Position numbers and translations under genes: made by a program. The notes under the pieces are model-generated. The model was not told the origin of the DNA and ran no database searches. It worked only from the letters and a program-made list of their open reading frames with translations. Source: G963663315 sp963668255 (GTDB lineage: Bacteria > Pseudomonadota > Gammaproteobacteria > Arenicellales > Poriferihabitantaceae). From it: 64,000 bases of DNA. Positions 46,398-54,609 of the stretch are shown one piece after another (position 1 is the stretch's first letter; each line of letters starts with the position of its first letter). Location of the stretch: contig OZ220708.1 in the NCBI GenBank assembly GCA_965116595.1, positions 1,054,001 through 1,118,000 of the forward strand, in the 5' to 3' direction.

Positions 46398-47863
46398 TAA
46401 AAACGATCCAGTTCGGGGAAAGGCAGTTCTCCTGCATGGACATGCATGGCATTATGCTCTGCACATCTGGCAAGGGTGGGTATGGCTTTCCCCGGATTGA
46501 GTAACCTGGCCTGATCGAAGCATTCACGTACTGCATGGAATTGCCCACGCTCCTGATCGTTGAACTGGATGCACATTTCACCGATTTTCTCTACACCCAC
46601 GCCATGCTCGCCGGTGATGGTGCCGCCCACCGCAATACACAATTGAAGAATTTCACTGCCCAGTTTTTCGGTTTTTTCCAACTCCCCGGGCTGGTTGGCG
46701 TCATAAAGAATCAGCGGATGCAGATTGCCGTCCCCCGCATGGAACACATTGGCAACCGGTAACTGATACTGCTCGGAGAGACTGTTAATTTCAGTCAGCA
46801 CGTGGCCCAAAGATTTACGCGGAATAGTGCCATCGATACAATAATAATCCGGTGAAATCCGACCGACCGCAGGAAATGCGGCCTTTCTGCCTGACCAGAA
46901 CAACTCTCTCTCGTGCTCATCCCTGGCAACCCGACTCTCGACAGCGCCATTTTGATCAAACATTTGTTTGACACGCTCAATTTGATCATCCACTTCAGTC
47001 GGCGTGCCATCGAGTTCACACAACAATATCGCGCTGGCCGCGGTTGGATAACCTGCCTTGACAAAGTCTTCGGCAGCGCATATCGCCGGGTTATCCATCA
47101 TTTCAATACCCGCTGGAATGATGCCATTACCGATAATGTCAGCCACGCTGTCCCCGGCATTCTTAACCGAATCGAACACCCCCATGATGACTTTCGCCGT
47201 ATCCGGTATCGGCAATAATTTCACGCCCACTTCAACCACAACACCCAGCATTCCCTCGGACCCTATCATCAGTGAAAGCAGGTTGAATCCCGGATTATCC
47301 AGGCTGCATCCACCGATCTCAACAAGATCACCTTCCATGGTCGCTATCTTCAAACAGGTAATGTTGTGTAGTGTTAATCCATATTTCAAGCAGTGTACCC
47401 CACCCGCATTTTCTGCGACATTTCCACCGATGGTGCATGCGATCTGGGATGAAGGGTCCGGTGCATAATAGAGCCCGTGTTTTTTGACCGCATCAGAGAT
47501 TGCAAGGTTTCGTATCCCCGGTTCAACCCTTGCAGTGCGGTTGGCCAGATCCAGCTCCAGCATCCGATTCATTTTTGCCAGACTCAGAACAATACCCTCC
47601 CTGTGGGGCAAGGCGCCCCCCGACAGACTGGTTCCACCCCCCCTGCTGACTATTGGAAGAGAGTGTTCCCTGCAGATTGCCATGGTCCGTTGAACCTGCT
47701 CAACGCTATCGGGTAATACCACCAGCTTTGGGATTTGCCTGTAGGCGCTCAGTCCATCGCACTCATAAACCCGCAACTCGGTCTTGTCTGAAACGATGGA
47801 CTCCGATGGCAGGACATTTTCGAACAGTCCCCTGATTTCATTTGTGTTCATTGAAGTCGTCAA
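46397..47863 (-). CDS. glcD: Glycolate oxidase subunit GlcD
   Basis: This is the catalytic FAD subunit of glycolate dehydrogenase, 488 residues. The FAD domain has PIVSRGGGTSLSGGALP and ACTIGGNVAENAGGVHCLKYG. The C-terminal FAD-oxidase domain has NVFHAGDGNLHPLILYD and GGTITGEHGVGVEK. It is the first gene of glcDEF. No glcC regulator is visible; the upstream flank is a palindromic repeat region. Confidence 0.95.
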   Translation of the reverse strand: MTTSMNTNEIRGLFENVLPSESIVSDKTELRVYECDGLSAYRQIPKLVVLPDSVEQVQRTMAICREHSLPIVSRGGGTSLSGGALPHREGIVLSLAKMNRMLELDLANRTARVEPGIRNLAISDAVKKHGLYYAPDPSSQIACTIGGNVAENAGGVHCLKYGLTLHNITCLKIATMEGDLVEIGGCSLDNPGFNLLSLMIGSEGMLGVVVEVGVKLLPIPDTAKVIMGVFDSVKNAGDSVADIIGNGIIPAGIEMMDNPAICAAEDFVKAGYPTAASAILLCELDGTPTEVDDQIERVKQMFDQNGAVESRVARDEHERELFWSGRKAAFPAVGRISPDYYCIDGTIPRKSLGHVLTEINSLSEQYQLPVANVFHAGDGNLHPLILYDANQPGELEKTEKLGSEILQLCIAVGGTITGEHGVGVEKIGEMCIQFNDQERGQFHAVRECFDQARLLNPGKAIPTLARCAEHNAMHVHAGELPFPELDRF

Positions 47864-48173
47864 GAATATTTACGTTTCCCCTGTCTTTGGTTTGTGTTTG
47901 CAGGATATAACAGGAGAGGAAGCAGAGCAAATCCCTTTCCCTGGACCACGACGAAATTTCGATGTAGGCCAGAGCCTGCCCCCAACCGTAATCGTAGGGG
48001 CGGGTCCCCGGCCCCCGATCAGGCCGAGGGCAGGCCTTGATCGGGGAGCGGGTCTCCGTGCCCGCCCACAGAATCCCATAACCCGCCCCAAATTTCGTCA
48101 TTCCCGCAATAGCCTACCTTACCCTCGCGAGGAACAATCAGGTATCATAAACACCAATCCACCCTATGAAGCG
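47864..48173. other. Intergenic region between glcD and the HEPN-like pseudogene
   Basis: About 310 bases holding no recognised gene. It should contain the glcD promoter on the minus strand. Its middle is occupied by a large GC-rich palindrome, listed separately. Confidence 0.5.
47994..48067. repeat. REP-like palindromic repeat, copy 2 (long form)
   Basis: This is an imperfect palindrome. The inner arms CCCCGATCAGGCC (48013-48025) and GGCCTTGATCGGGG (48033-48046) pair with one bulged base around a 7-base loop. The outer parts (GGGGCGGGTCCCC and CCGTGCCCGCCC) pair more weakly. Its first 17 bases match copy 1 at 32665. It may be a mobile REP/MITE-type element. Confidence 0.65.
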
Positions 48174-48886
48174 ATGGATGGATTATCCATTCAGCGGAGA
48201 CTTCCAACCATCCCGGAATCTGAATGTATTGACGAACCCGCCTCCCAGCGGCAACACAATGAAGACCGGATGCGCCGCGCCGACGCCTGGATCAAGCGCA
48301 GCAAGCAGGATGATACGGAAGACATCGAGCGCTTCATGTTTTTCTGGGTTGCTTTCAATGCGGCCTATGGCAATGAGGCGGCACTGCGTGATTTCGTCGA
48401 TGGGGAGGAAGGAAGGGAGAGCGAATCCCACTACTTCATGGTATTTCTCAAGAATATTGTGGAACAGGATGTATCAGGCGCCTTGGAAAGAATCGTATGG
48501 GGAGAGTTCTCCGGCCCGATCCGGACAACCACTACGTGTTCCACCCCTTCTGGAAGTCGGTCTGGGACCTCAAGCCGGAACGTGACTGGAAGAGACACTT
48601 CAAGAGCGAAAAGAACAGAGTGAGGAAGGCCCTGTCGAGACGGGACGTCCTTCCCATCCTGTCGGTCGTGTTCCGCCGTCTCTATACATTGCGCAACCAG
48701 ATATTCCATGGTGGCGCAACCTATCCCAGCGGCTTCGGTCGCACCCAGATCCGGGACGGAAGCCGGATCATGGCCTCCCTCGTGCCGGCGATCATCGACA
48801 TCATGAAGCAAGATCTCAGCCGCGACTCAGACTCGGAAACCTGGGGAAAGGTCGCGTATCCGCGTATCAACGCTGAACCGGAATAG
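48174..48886 (+). pseudogene. HEPN-like protein gene broken by a frameshift
   Basis: Two overlapping frames together make one protein. The first frame gives ADAWIKRSKQ, RFMFFWVAFNAAYG and IVWGEFSGPIR. It then shifts near 48524 into the frame reading DNHYVFHPFW, RLYTLRNQIFHGGATY and DIMKQDL. The segment RNQIFHGGA is the HEPN-type R-x4-6-H motif. Related proteins, as I recall them, carry about three residues between GPIR and DN, so a deletion of roughly ten bases would explain the shift. The gene is likely inactive. The start ATG at 48174 is a guess; no good ribosome site was seen. Confidence 0.72.
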
Positions 48887-49128
48887 CATCCTTCGTTCGC
48901 CTGGCGCCAATCACACCAAACCCTCCGGGAATCCACCGCCCGCAAGATACACACCCGCCATCACCACCGCCCCGCCACCCGAACCCCGAGGCGGTGCGGC
49001 GGCGGGGCGTTGCCGTCACCGTGACCGTCGCTATGCCATCCGAAATCGGGAGACTCACCGGCAATCCTCCGACGCCACTGCTCAAGTCTGAATAGTCAAA
49101 AGCGGGCAATGAAGGTCAGCCCGACTTC
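48887..49128. other. Intergenic region with no recognised gene
   Basis: This 240-base GC-rich stretch lies between two broken genes. A minus-strand open frame across it (48867-49109, residues such as GGLPVSLPISDG) was not recognised and is probably chance. It may mark a rearrangement junction. Confidence 0.4.
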
Positions 49129-49540
49129 GTGTTGCGGCCGGGTTCCCGCTGTACTGCCTGCCTTACTCCGTTGCGTTTCCACCAGAATATCCCGATAGCC
49201 AGCTTTATCTTTTTGTCCGGCAGGTGTGGATTTTGCGGCATTCGAATTTCGCCGCGTTATCCGGTCGTCGAGATGATCTCTGCGGTGATGGCCGTCACGC
49301 TCGGAGTCGTATATGAGCCTGACTGGCAACTTGCAGCCGTGATGGTTTTTGTCTGTACCTTGCTCACATTGAGCCTGATCGATATGGATCACCAGGTCTT
49401 GCCGGACCTGATTGTCCTGCCGCTGCTGTGGGCCGGAGTGCTGTTCATTTCCCTGTCTCTTTTTGTTGACCTGCATTTAGCGGTATGGGGCGCGGTTGCC
49501 GGGTATCTGGCGCAATGTTTGTCTTTATTTGTGCCAAATG
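49129..49540 (+). pseudogene. pilD: Truncated prepilin peptidase (PilD) remnant
   Basis: The frame encodes the zinc-finger region of type IV prepilin peptidase (CTACLTPLRFHQNIPIASF, then CGFC and RYPVVEMI). Next comes the first aspartate motif SLIDMDHQVLPD in a transmembrane context. The N-terminal peptidase start before the zinc finger is missing. After about base 49540 the frame no longer resembles PilD, so the second catalytic aspartate region is lost. It is broken at both ends and cannot be active. Its position at the start of the defence island suggests it marks an insertion or deletion boundary. Confidence 0.75.
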
Positions 49541-50394
49541 AACGGTTTGCGGCTCAGATCAGTGGTGATATCGGAGACATTCATGACTTGTGGCACCATC
49601 TCTATGGTAAGCTTCCTGGCCTCTTTGTATCGACTAAACCGTTATCTGAATTCGATATATCGTCCTGCAATTATCATTTCTTTTCGCTTAAAAGACCTTG
49701 GCGAGGGGAGCGAAGTGGAAGCTATGGGCGAATTTCACCATTTGGGAGACAAACAAATTCGTTAGCGCCGACAAAACAACACAAAGGAGATATAAGAAAA
49801 CTTTGGCGATCAAGACGAAAATACCAGTAGAGGATGCTCCTTGGCAGCGTCAGAATGTTTGCCGATTGCGAGTCCTGCCGCACCCTTTCCTGAACTAGGC
49901 CGGAGGTTGAAACCTCCCCAAATTTATTGATCAAGCTTCGTCTCTCTTTCCTGATGAATGGGTTTGCGGGGAGAATATTGAAACTGGGGTTGACAGAACT
50001 GAACGGCGACCTAGTCGATGTGATCGATCATAAATTGTCGAGATCGCCAATGTAAATGATCGTCTATAGAGTCGCCTAGAGGAGTTGCCGGAATGTAGTC
50101 AACACTGGTCTCGAACTTCATTTAACCGTTATCCTTGTGCATTTATTTGTTATTTCTCAGCCTGCCAGTACAAAGTTCTGGTTGTTCAATGCTGGCTCAC
50201 GTCGCCTTCGAACCGCTTACCCTGTGATACAATTTCAGGGCGAAATTATTAACACTGCCAACTAAGGAAACGTTTCTTGAAAAGGTAAGTTGTCTAACCG
50301 GAGTAACCTAGAACCAAATCGACGCGGAGATCAAATCACCAAACGCATCAGACTTGGTGATAGTTAGCCATTAAAGCAGATAAGGAGTGACACA
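49541..50394. other. Gene-poor junction region upstream of the ParB-like gene
   Basis: About 850 bases where the base composition becomes more AT-rich. The PilD frame continues open to 49830 but with unrelated residues. No conserved gene was recognised on either strand. A TTGACA at about 49990 could be a -35 element. AGGAG at 50383-50387 is the ribosome site of the next gene. Confidence 0.5.
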
Positions 50395-51525
50395 TTGTAC
50401 AACGATGAATTAACCGAGCAAACAATCTCCATAGACAGTCTATACTTGGACCCGAACAATCCAAGGTTTTGGGATCAGCAGAGCCGTCGACAGATTCCTG
50501 ATACCCGGGCAACAGAAGAAACAATTCAACGACGAGTCGAACAGTCCATCCGGCGCCATGATATCGAAGAGCTTCAGTTTAGCATCTTAAGGAATGGCTT
50601 CCTTCCACTAGATAGGATTGTTGTTCGTCCACTAGAGTCGCACGACGATAAATTTGTAGTAGTTGAAGGAAATCGTCGTCTTGCCGCCCTGAAGCTCTTA
50701 CGAGAAAGAATCAGAGAGGGTCTTGTCGCAGAGGAAAATATTTCTGAAGAATACTTGAGTAATCTGTTAGATCAAACAAAAGAACTTTCGGTTCTAGTTT
50801 ATAACGGTTCCTATTCCAATGATATTTCCTGGATTTTCCAAGGAATCAGGCATATCGGCGGAATACGGCAGTGGGAGCCGGCTCAACGCGCAAAACTAGT
50901 TGCCGACCAATTTGACAACGGTTCCTCCACCTTTACTGAAACCGGGCAAAAATTCGGACTTAGTGCCAGAGCCGTGGGACGATTGTATCGCTCCTACAAG
51001 GCTCTTGAACAAATGCGAGCGGATGATGAGTATGGCAAGAAAGCCAGAAACAACTATTTCAGTTTGTTCGAAGAAGCCTATCGAAATGCGGACGTCCGAA
51101 AGTGGCTAAATTGGGATGAAGAAGAGTATCACTTTCAGCATCTCGAAAACCTTCGTATGTTTTATGCTTGGATCTGCCAGGACGAAGAGGATGAACCAGA
51201 ACAGAGACGAAGAATCCACAACCCGAAGCAAGTAAAGTGCCTAGGGACTTTGATAGCTGGCGATCATCAGGCGCTTATATCGAAAGTAGATCGCCACGAA
51301 GTTCCCATTGAAACAGCGGAAATAACTGCACTCAATGTACAACCAGCGGATTCGTGGAAGGAACGCCTATTAAACAGCCTGGATGTGATTCGATCACTTC
51401 CAACCGAAGTGATTACAAAAAATCCTAGGGATTATGGTGAATTATTGGCGGATATGATCAGAGAAATCCAGCAGTACAAGGTTATGGCAGATGCATTGTT
51501 GGTTGGGGATGATGAATCTGAATAA
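50395..51525 (+). CDS. ParB N-terminal domain-like protein
   Basis: This 376-residue protein contains the ParB/Srx-type nucleotide-binding motif VVVEGNRRLAALKLL at about residues 87-101, preceded by LRNGFLPLDRIVV. A helix-turn-helix-like segment follows (TETGQKFGLSARAVGRLYRSY). Start is TTG at 50395 with AGGAG 7 bases upstream. The composition is more AT-rich than the core genes. It overlaps by 14 bases a gene for a restriction-nuclease-like protein, so the two probably act together in defence. ParB-like domains in such contexts may act as CTPase/ATPase switches or nucleases; which applies here is unknown. Confidence 0.72.
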   Translation: MYNDELTEQTISIDSLYLDPNNPRFWDQQSRRQIPDTRATEETIQRRVEQSIRRHDIEELQFSILRNGFLPLDRIVVRPLESHDDKFVVVEGNRRLAALKLLRERIREGLVAEENISEEYLSNLLDQTKELSVLVYNGSYSNDISWIFQGIRHIGGIRQWEPAQRAKLVADQFDNGSSTFTETGQKFGLSARAVGRLYRSYKALEQMRADDEYGKKARNNYFSLFEEAYRNADVRKWLNWDEEEYHFQHLENLRMFYAWICQDEEDEPEQRRRIHNPKQVKCLGTLIAGDHQALISKVDRHEVPIETAEITALNVQPADSWKERLLNSLDVIRSLPTEVITKNPRDYGELLADMIREIQQYKVMADALLVGDDESE

Positions 51526-52390
51526 TTCGAGTCGGACTTTTTTGATTTCCAAGTTGGTTCCGTGCGTGGTCTCTCCCTCCGCACCAAAAGTCTTGAATTT
51601 GTTTGACGCGTTTATAGCTCATGTGAGTGAGGAGAAGAAATGGGGGCCCATTCGCTCCACTGAATTTGTGACAAAGCATTTCGGCCATTTGTGTGATTTA
51701 TTAGAGAGGCATTTTAGTGATTGGGATGTGCAAGGAATTCCTCGACCGATCGCGCAAACTGACCAAGAACGTGTATTTGTTGCGTGGCCACACGAACAAT
51801 TTCGACGCTTTTCCGGTTTGGAGGAAACCATTGATAGGAATTTCTGCGAAGTATTCGAGTTTATTCAAAGCTTGAGCGGGAGGCCATTCCTGATAATTTG
51901 CGCATTATGGCTAAAGTGTATGAAGTTTCGAACAATTTACATAAGTGATGCAAAAGGGGATGAAGGAGTAGACTTGCTTGGCCTGCTTGATCAAGGTGGG
52001 CTACGGGCGTTGATTGCTGTTGTTCAGGCTAAAACCTCAAACGAGGCAGTAACAAAAGGCACAGTGATGGCGGAGTACGGAAAGTACAAGTCCCTCATTC
52101 ATACCGAAAAGTATATGGAATACCGTAAAGCCTTGGATATCGATGGTAGTATTCAGGGCAGCACATGGACTTACGTCATTATGGCGAATCAAGCGTTTAA
52201 TGGCCCAGCTCGTGTGGCCGCGCGTCAATTGGGGATACTGCTGCGGTCCCTTCATCAGATTAGTTTTGACATAGCGAAAGAATATACAAAGAGTCAGATT
52301 GAGTCCGAAGTAAATAGGATAGTGAACGCGGAAGAGGGTGCGCCGAGAGTGGACTTGACGACAAACTTTTATAATCAACTGAGGATATAG
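51512..52390 (+). CDS. Mrr-like PD-(D/E)XK restriction endonuclease-like protein
   Basis: The segment KGDEGVDLLGLLDQ followed by IAVVQAKTSNEAV (about residues 147-177) matches the restriction-endonuclease-like core of Mrr-type enzymes (D..., then QxK). From the ATG at 51512 the protein has 292 residues; ATGs at 51491 and 51509 are possible. The N-terminal half was not recognised and may recognise DNA. It is translationally coupled to the ParB-like gene and shares its AT-rich composition. A two-gene defence unit is inferred. Confidence 0.7.
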   Translation: MNLNNSSRTFLISKLVPCVVSPSAPKVLNLFDAFIAHVSEEKKWGPIRSTEFVTKHFGHLCDLLERHFSDWDVQGIPRPIAQTDQERVFVAWPHEQFRRFSGLEETIDRNFCEVFEFIQSLSGRPFLIICALWLKCMKFRTIYISDAKGDEGVDLLGLLDQGGLRALIAVVQAKTSNEAVTKGTVMAEYGKYKSLIHTEKYMEYRKALDIDGSIQGSTWTYVIMANQAFNGPARVAARQLGILLRSLHQISFDIAKEYTKSQIESEVNRIVNAEEGAPRVDLTTNFYNQLRI

Positions 52391-52639
52391 TTGAGCATGC
52401 GTAGACCGGCGCAATTGCAAATATAAAACGCGCGGATAGTGGAACAGCGCACTAGACCATGGCTGCCGCTTGTATAGATTTGACTAGGCTGGGGTTCAGT
52501 TGAAACCTACACCATCGAGGGCGCGGGGGCATGAGGGTCACACACAGATGAAAAGGTTCCGGGAACTTGAACAGGTAGAGGAACAGGTCGCCAACGAGAC
52601 TATACAGGGTGGCGGTGGCAAGTACGAAAGCGACACCCG
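52391..52639. other. Gap after the Mrr-like gene
   Basis: With the doubtful frame that follows, about 670 bases separate the Mrr-like gene from the HNH gene. A minus-strand frame at 52452-52706 (84 codons, proline-rich N-terminus) was not recognised. No promoter or hairpin stands out. Confidence 0.4.
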
Positions 52640-53065
52640 GTGGGCGAGGAGGGTCGTGCGGTGATTCTGAGGGAGGCGGCAGGTTCCTTGCGATGTGCCT
52701 CCACATTGACGAAGTTTAGGACGGCAATCAGGACGGAAACGGGGAAGGCTCTCATCCTCATACTATTTCAACCCATACACCATGCGGAGAAGGTCGGCTG
52801 CCTCGTCCCGGTTGAAGGGAACGTCAAGTCTCCCGGGGACTGTCTGATGGACCATAACCACCTATTAGATGAGTTTGTCTCTATGTCCATCCCCGGCCAG
52901 CACGTCATCGAGATCAGATTTGGCCAGCCTCGGCTGCGCGTACAGTCACGCCGAGTCTCCCGCCGTCATATCGCCAGCCTCGATGGCAGTGTTGCGCTCA
53001 CGGCTGGATTGTCTGAGTTGCCTAGAGGCGAGGTGAAGCAACGAACTGTGGAACGTTTCCCATGA
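52640..53065 (+). CDS. Doubtful hypothetical protein upstream of the HNH nuclease
   Basis: An open frame of 141 codons starts at a GTG and ends in TGA overlapping the next ATG by 4 bases (ATGA), the pattern of a coupled gene. The sequence (for example PIHHAEKVGCLVPVEG and GQHVIEIRFGQPRLR) is not recognised. No clear ribosome site was seen for the GTG. It may be real, a decayed gene, or chance. Confidence 0.3.
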   Translation: MGEEGRAVILREAAGSLRCASTLTKFRTAIRTETGKALILILFQPIHHAEKVGCLVPVEGNVKSPGDCLMDHNHLLDEFVSMSIPGQHVIEIRFGQPRLRVQSRRVSRRHIASLDGSVALTAGLSELPRGEVKQRTVERFP

Positions 53066-54018
53066 CGCCTAACCAGTTGCAGAGTCTGTTCGCCAATCTC
53101 AAGGTTTGGCACGTGCAAGGATGGCGGGCTCCAAACAAGCCCTTACTTGCATTATGGGCGATTGGGCGGTGTCTACGGAACGAGGCGCGTCTGGTGCCAT
53201 ACGATGAGATCGCCCATGAACTGGGGGGCTTGCTGCGTCGTTTCGGGCCACCGCGTAAGCGCGTAAACCCGGACTTGCCATTCTGGCATCTACAGCACGA
53301 TGGTGTCTGGGAAGTACCGGAGGCCGGCCGTATCACTCAGACACTGAGCGGCCACGCGCATATCGCCTCATTGCGTCGGGAAGGGGCGCGGGGCGGATTG
53401 CCAGCTGATGTGTTTCTGTCGCTTCAGCAGGATAGAGTAACGGCACTCGACATTGCGTATTCACTGCTCGACGCCCACTTTCCGGATACCCTGCATATTG
53501 ACATACTGCGCGCGGTTGGGATTGACACTGGGTATGTGGCACCCGGTGTGTCGGATGTCGGCATCCAGGGAAGACAAGGAATCGGACAGGACTTCAAGCA
53601 AGTTCGGCGCAGGTTGCGTGATCCGGCGTTCTCCAAGGCGGTTCTGGGCGCATATGGCGAACGGTGCGCCGTATGCGCCTTCTCCGTTCGCCTGCATGGT
53701 GTGCCGGTGGCGCTGGATGCAGCGCATATCAGGTGGCACCGGGCTGGTGGCCGTGACCGAGACAAGGTAAGCAATGGGCTTTCGCTATGTGCCTTGCATC
53801 ATCGGCTATTCGATGCCGGTGCATTCACGCTCTCGCCGAGTTATACGGTCGTTATTGCGACTGCAGCGGTGGGCCCCGGTGCAGACCGAACCCTTGAGAA
53901 GTTTTCGCACTGCTCGATCCTACTGCCCGAAAACACGGAAGACTATCCAGATTTGAGATCCTTGAAATGGCATCACCGCGAAGTCTTCGGTCCCGTCATT
54001 GAGAGCGTCGACTATTAG
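53062..54018 (+). CDS. Phosphorothioate-dependent-type HNH restriction endonuclease (SBD-HNH)
   Basis: The 318-residue protein has the layout of sulfur-binding-domain plus HNH enzymes such as ScoMcrA/SprMcrA relatives. The N-terminal domain shows RAPNKPLLALWAIGR, FGPPRKRVNPDLPFW and DGVWEVP, then HFPDTLHIDIL. The HNH domain has CAVC near residue 202, DAAHIRWH, SNGLSLCALHHRLFDAG and a C-terminal conserved WHHREVF. Enzymes of this type cut DNA carrying phosphorothioate bonds. It lies 590 bases upstream of a dnd operon in the same direction. The start ATG fits the family N-terminus although its ribosome site is weak. Confidence 0.85.
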   Translation: MTPNQLQSLFANLKVWHVQGWRAPNKPLLALWAIGRCLRNEARLVPYDEIAHELGGLLRRFGPPRKRVNPDLPFWHLQHDGVWEVPEAGRITQTLSGHAHIASLRREGARGGLPADVFLSLQQDRVTALDIAYSLLDAHFPDTLHIDILRAVGIDTGYVAPGVSDVGIQGRQGIGQDFKQVRRRLRDPAFSKAVLGAYGERCAVCAFSVRLHGVPVALDAAHIRWHRAGGRDRDKVSNGLSLCALHHRLFDAGAFTLSPSYTVVIATAAVGPGADRTLEKFSHCSILLPENTEDYPDLRSLKWHHREVFGPVIESVDY

Positions 54019-54129
54019 GTAGGAGTCTGGCGGCTTCCCTTCATCCCGCAGGCACTCGTCCCCACCGGAACCAAGCCGGAGGGATTTCTGCGCTTTCCTA
54101 CCTTCACGCTCGGAACGACCCAAGAATTA

Positions 54130-54405
54130 CTAGGCACACAGGGTAGCCACAAGTACGCTGTCGGCCCTCGGCGACAAGTCGATTTGCACACGAATTCGTC
54201 TTCTCGGTAGCAGATCGATGTAATAGTCCTTCACGTATTCCAAGCGCAGGAACTGGATATCGGACGGTCGGCAACGTGTCAATGTCCGTTCGTGCCGTCG
54301 CGCGGAATTATGGAGATGACGGGTAACCGCAGGAATTCGAGTTGAGTCTATTACAATGATATATTGATCCGCCGCTCCGGATACGAACCAGTCTTCCCGC
54401 CTCGT
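54130..54405 (-). pseudogene. Possible gene fragment without start codon
   Basis: A minus-strand frame of 91 codons is open from a TAG at 54406-54408 to a TAG at 54130-54132. It contains no methionine. It reads like protein (DWFVSGAADQYIIVID, then RCRPSDIQFLRLEYVKDYYIDLLP and RVQIDLSPRADS). No family is recognised. It may be the 3' end of a decayed gene between the HNH gene and dndB. Confidence 0.3.
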
Positions 54406-54516
54406 CTAGGAACCGTGTTAAGACTAGGTGGAAGTGAGCATTCCCAAGTGCAGATTGTGCACAGTTGATACCGAAGACGGAGAATAGAGAAGTCTCAAGG
54501 TTCAGAGTGACAAACG

Positions 54517-54533
54517 CCTACGGTCAACGTAGG
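54517..54533. promoter_or_regulatory. Palindrome upstream of dndB, possible operator
   Basis: CCTACG-GTCAA-CGTAGG is a perfect 6-bp inverted repeat about 80 bases before the dndB ATG. DndB is a transcriptional repressor of dnd operons in characterised systems, and TACG/CGTA half-sites are my recollection of its reported target. The spacing here (5 bases) is different, so an operator role is only a hypothesis. Confidence 0.4.
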
Positions 54534-54564
54534 TCTAAGGTTCTATGGGTTTAAATTTTATTTG

Positions 54565-54593
54565 ACTTCCAAACAGACTTCCATTAACTTCCA
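54565..54593 (+). repeat. Three direct ACTTCCA heptamers before dndB
   Basis: ACTTCCA occurs at 54565, 54577 and 54587, spaced 12 and 10 bases, about one DNA helix turn. The repeats lie just before the dndB ribosome site (GGAAG). They could bind a regulator cooperatively or shape the leader RNA. Confidence 0.5.
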
Positions 54594-54609
54594 TCAAAGG
54601 AAGAAAGCC

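Larger units (their letters stand above)
54019..54609. other. Intergenic region between the HNH gene and dndB
   Basis: About 590 bases. It contains the possible minus-strand gene fragment (54130-54405), the 6-bp palindrome at 54517, three direct heptamers at 54565-54593 and an AT-rich stretch (54545-54563) likely to hold the dnd promoter. Confidence 0.5.

Noticed and set aside
48867..49109. Minus-strand 80-codon frame with GGLPVSLPISDG
   Set aside because: It overlaps the HEPN-like pseudogene end, has no recognised family and no ribosome site.
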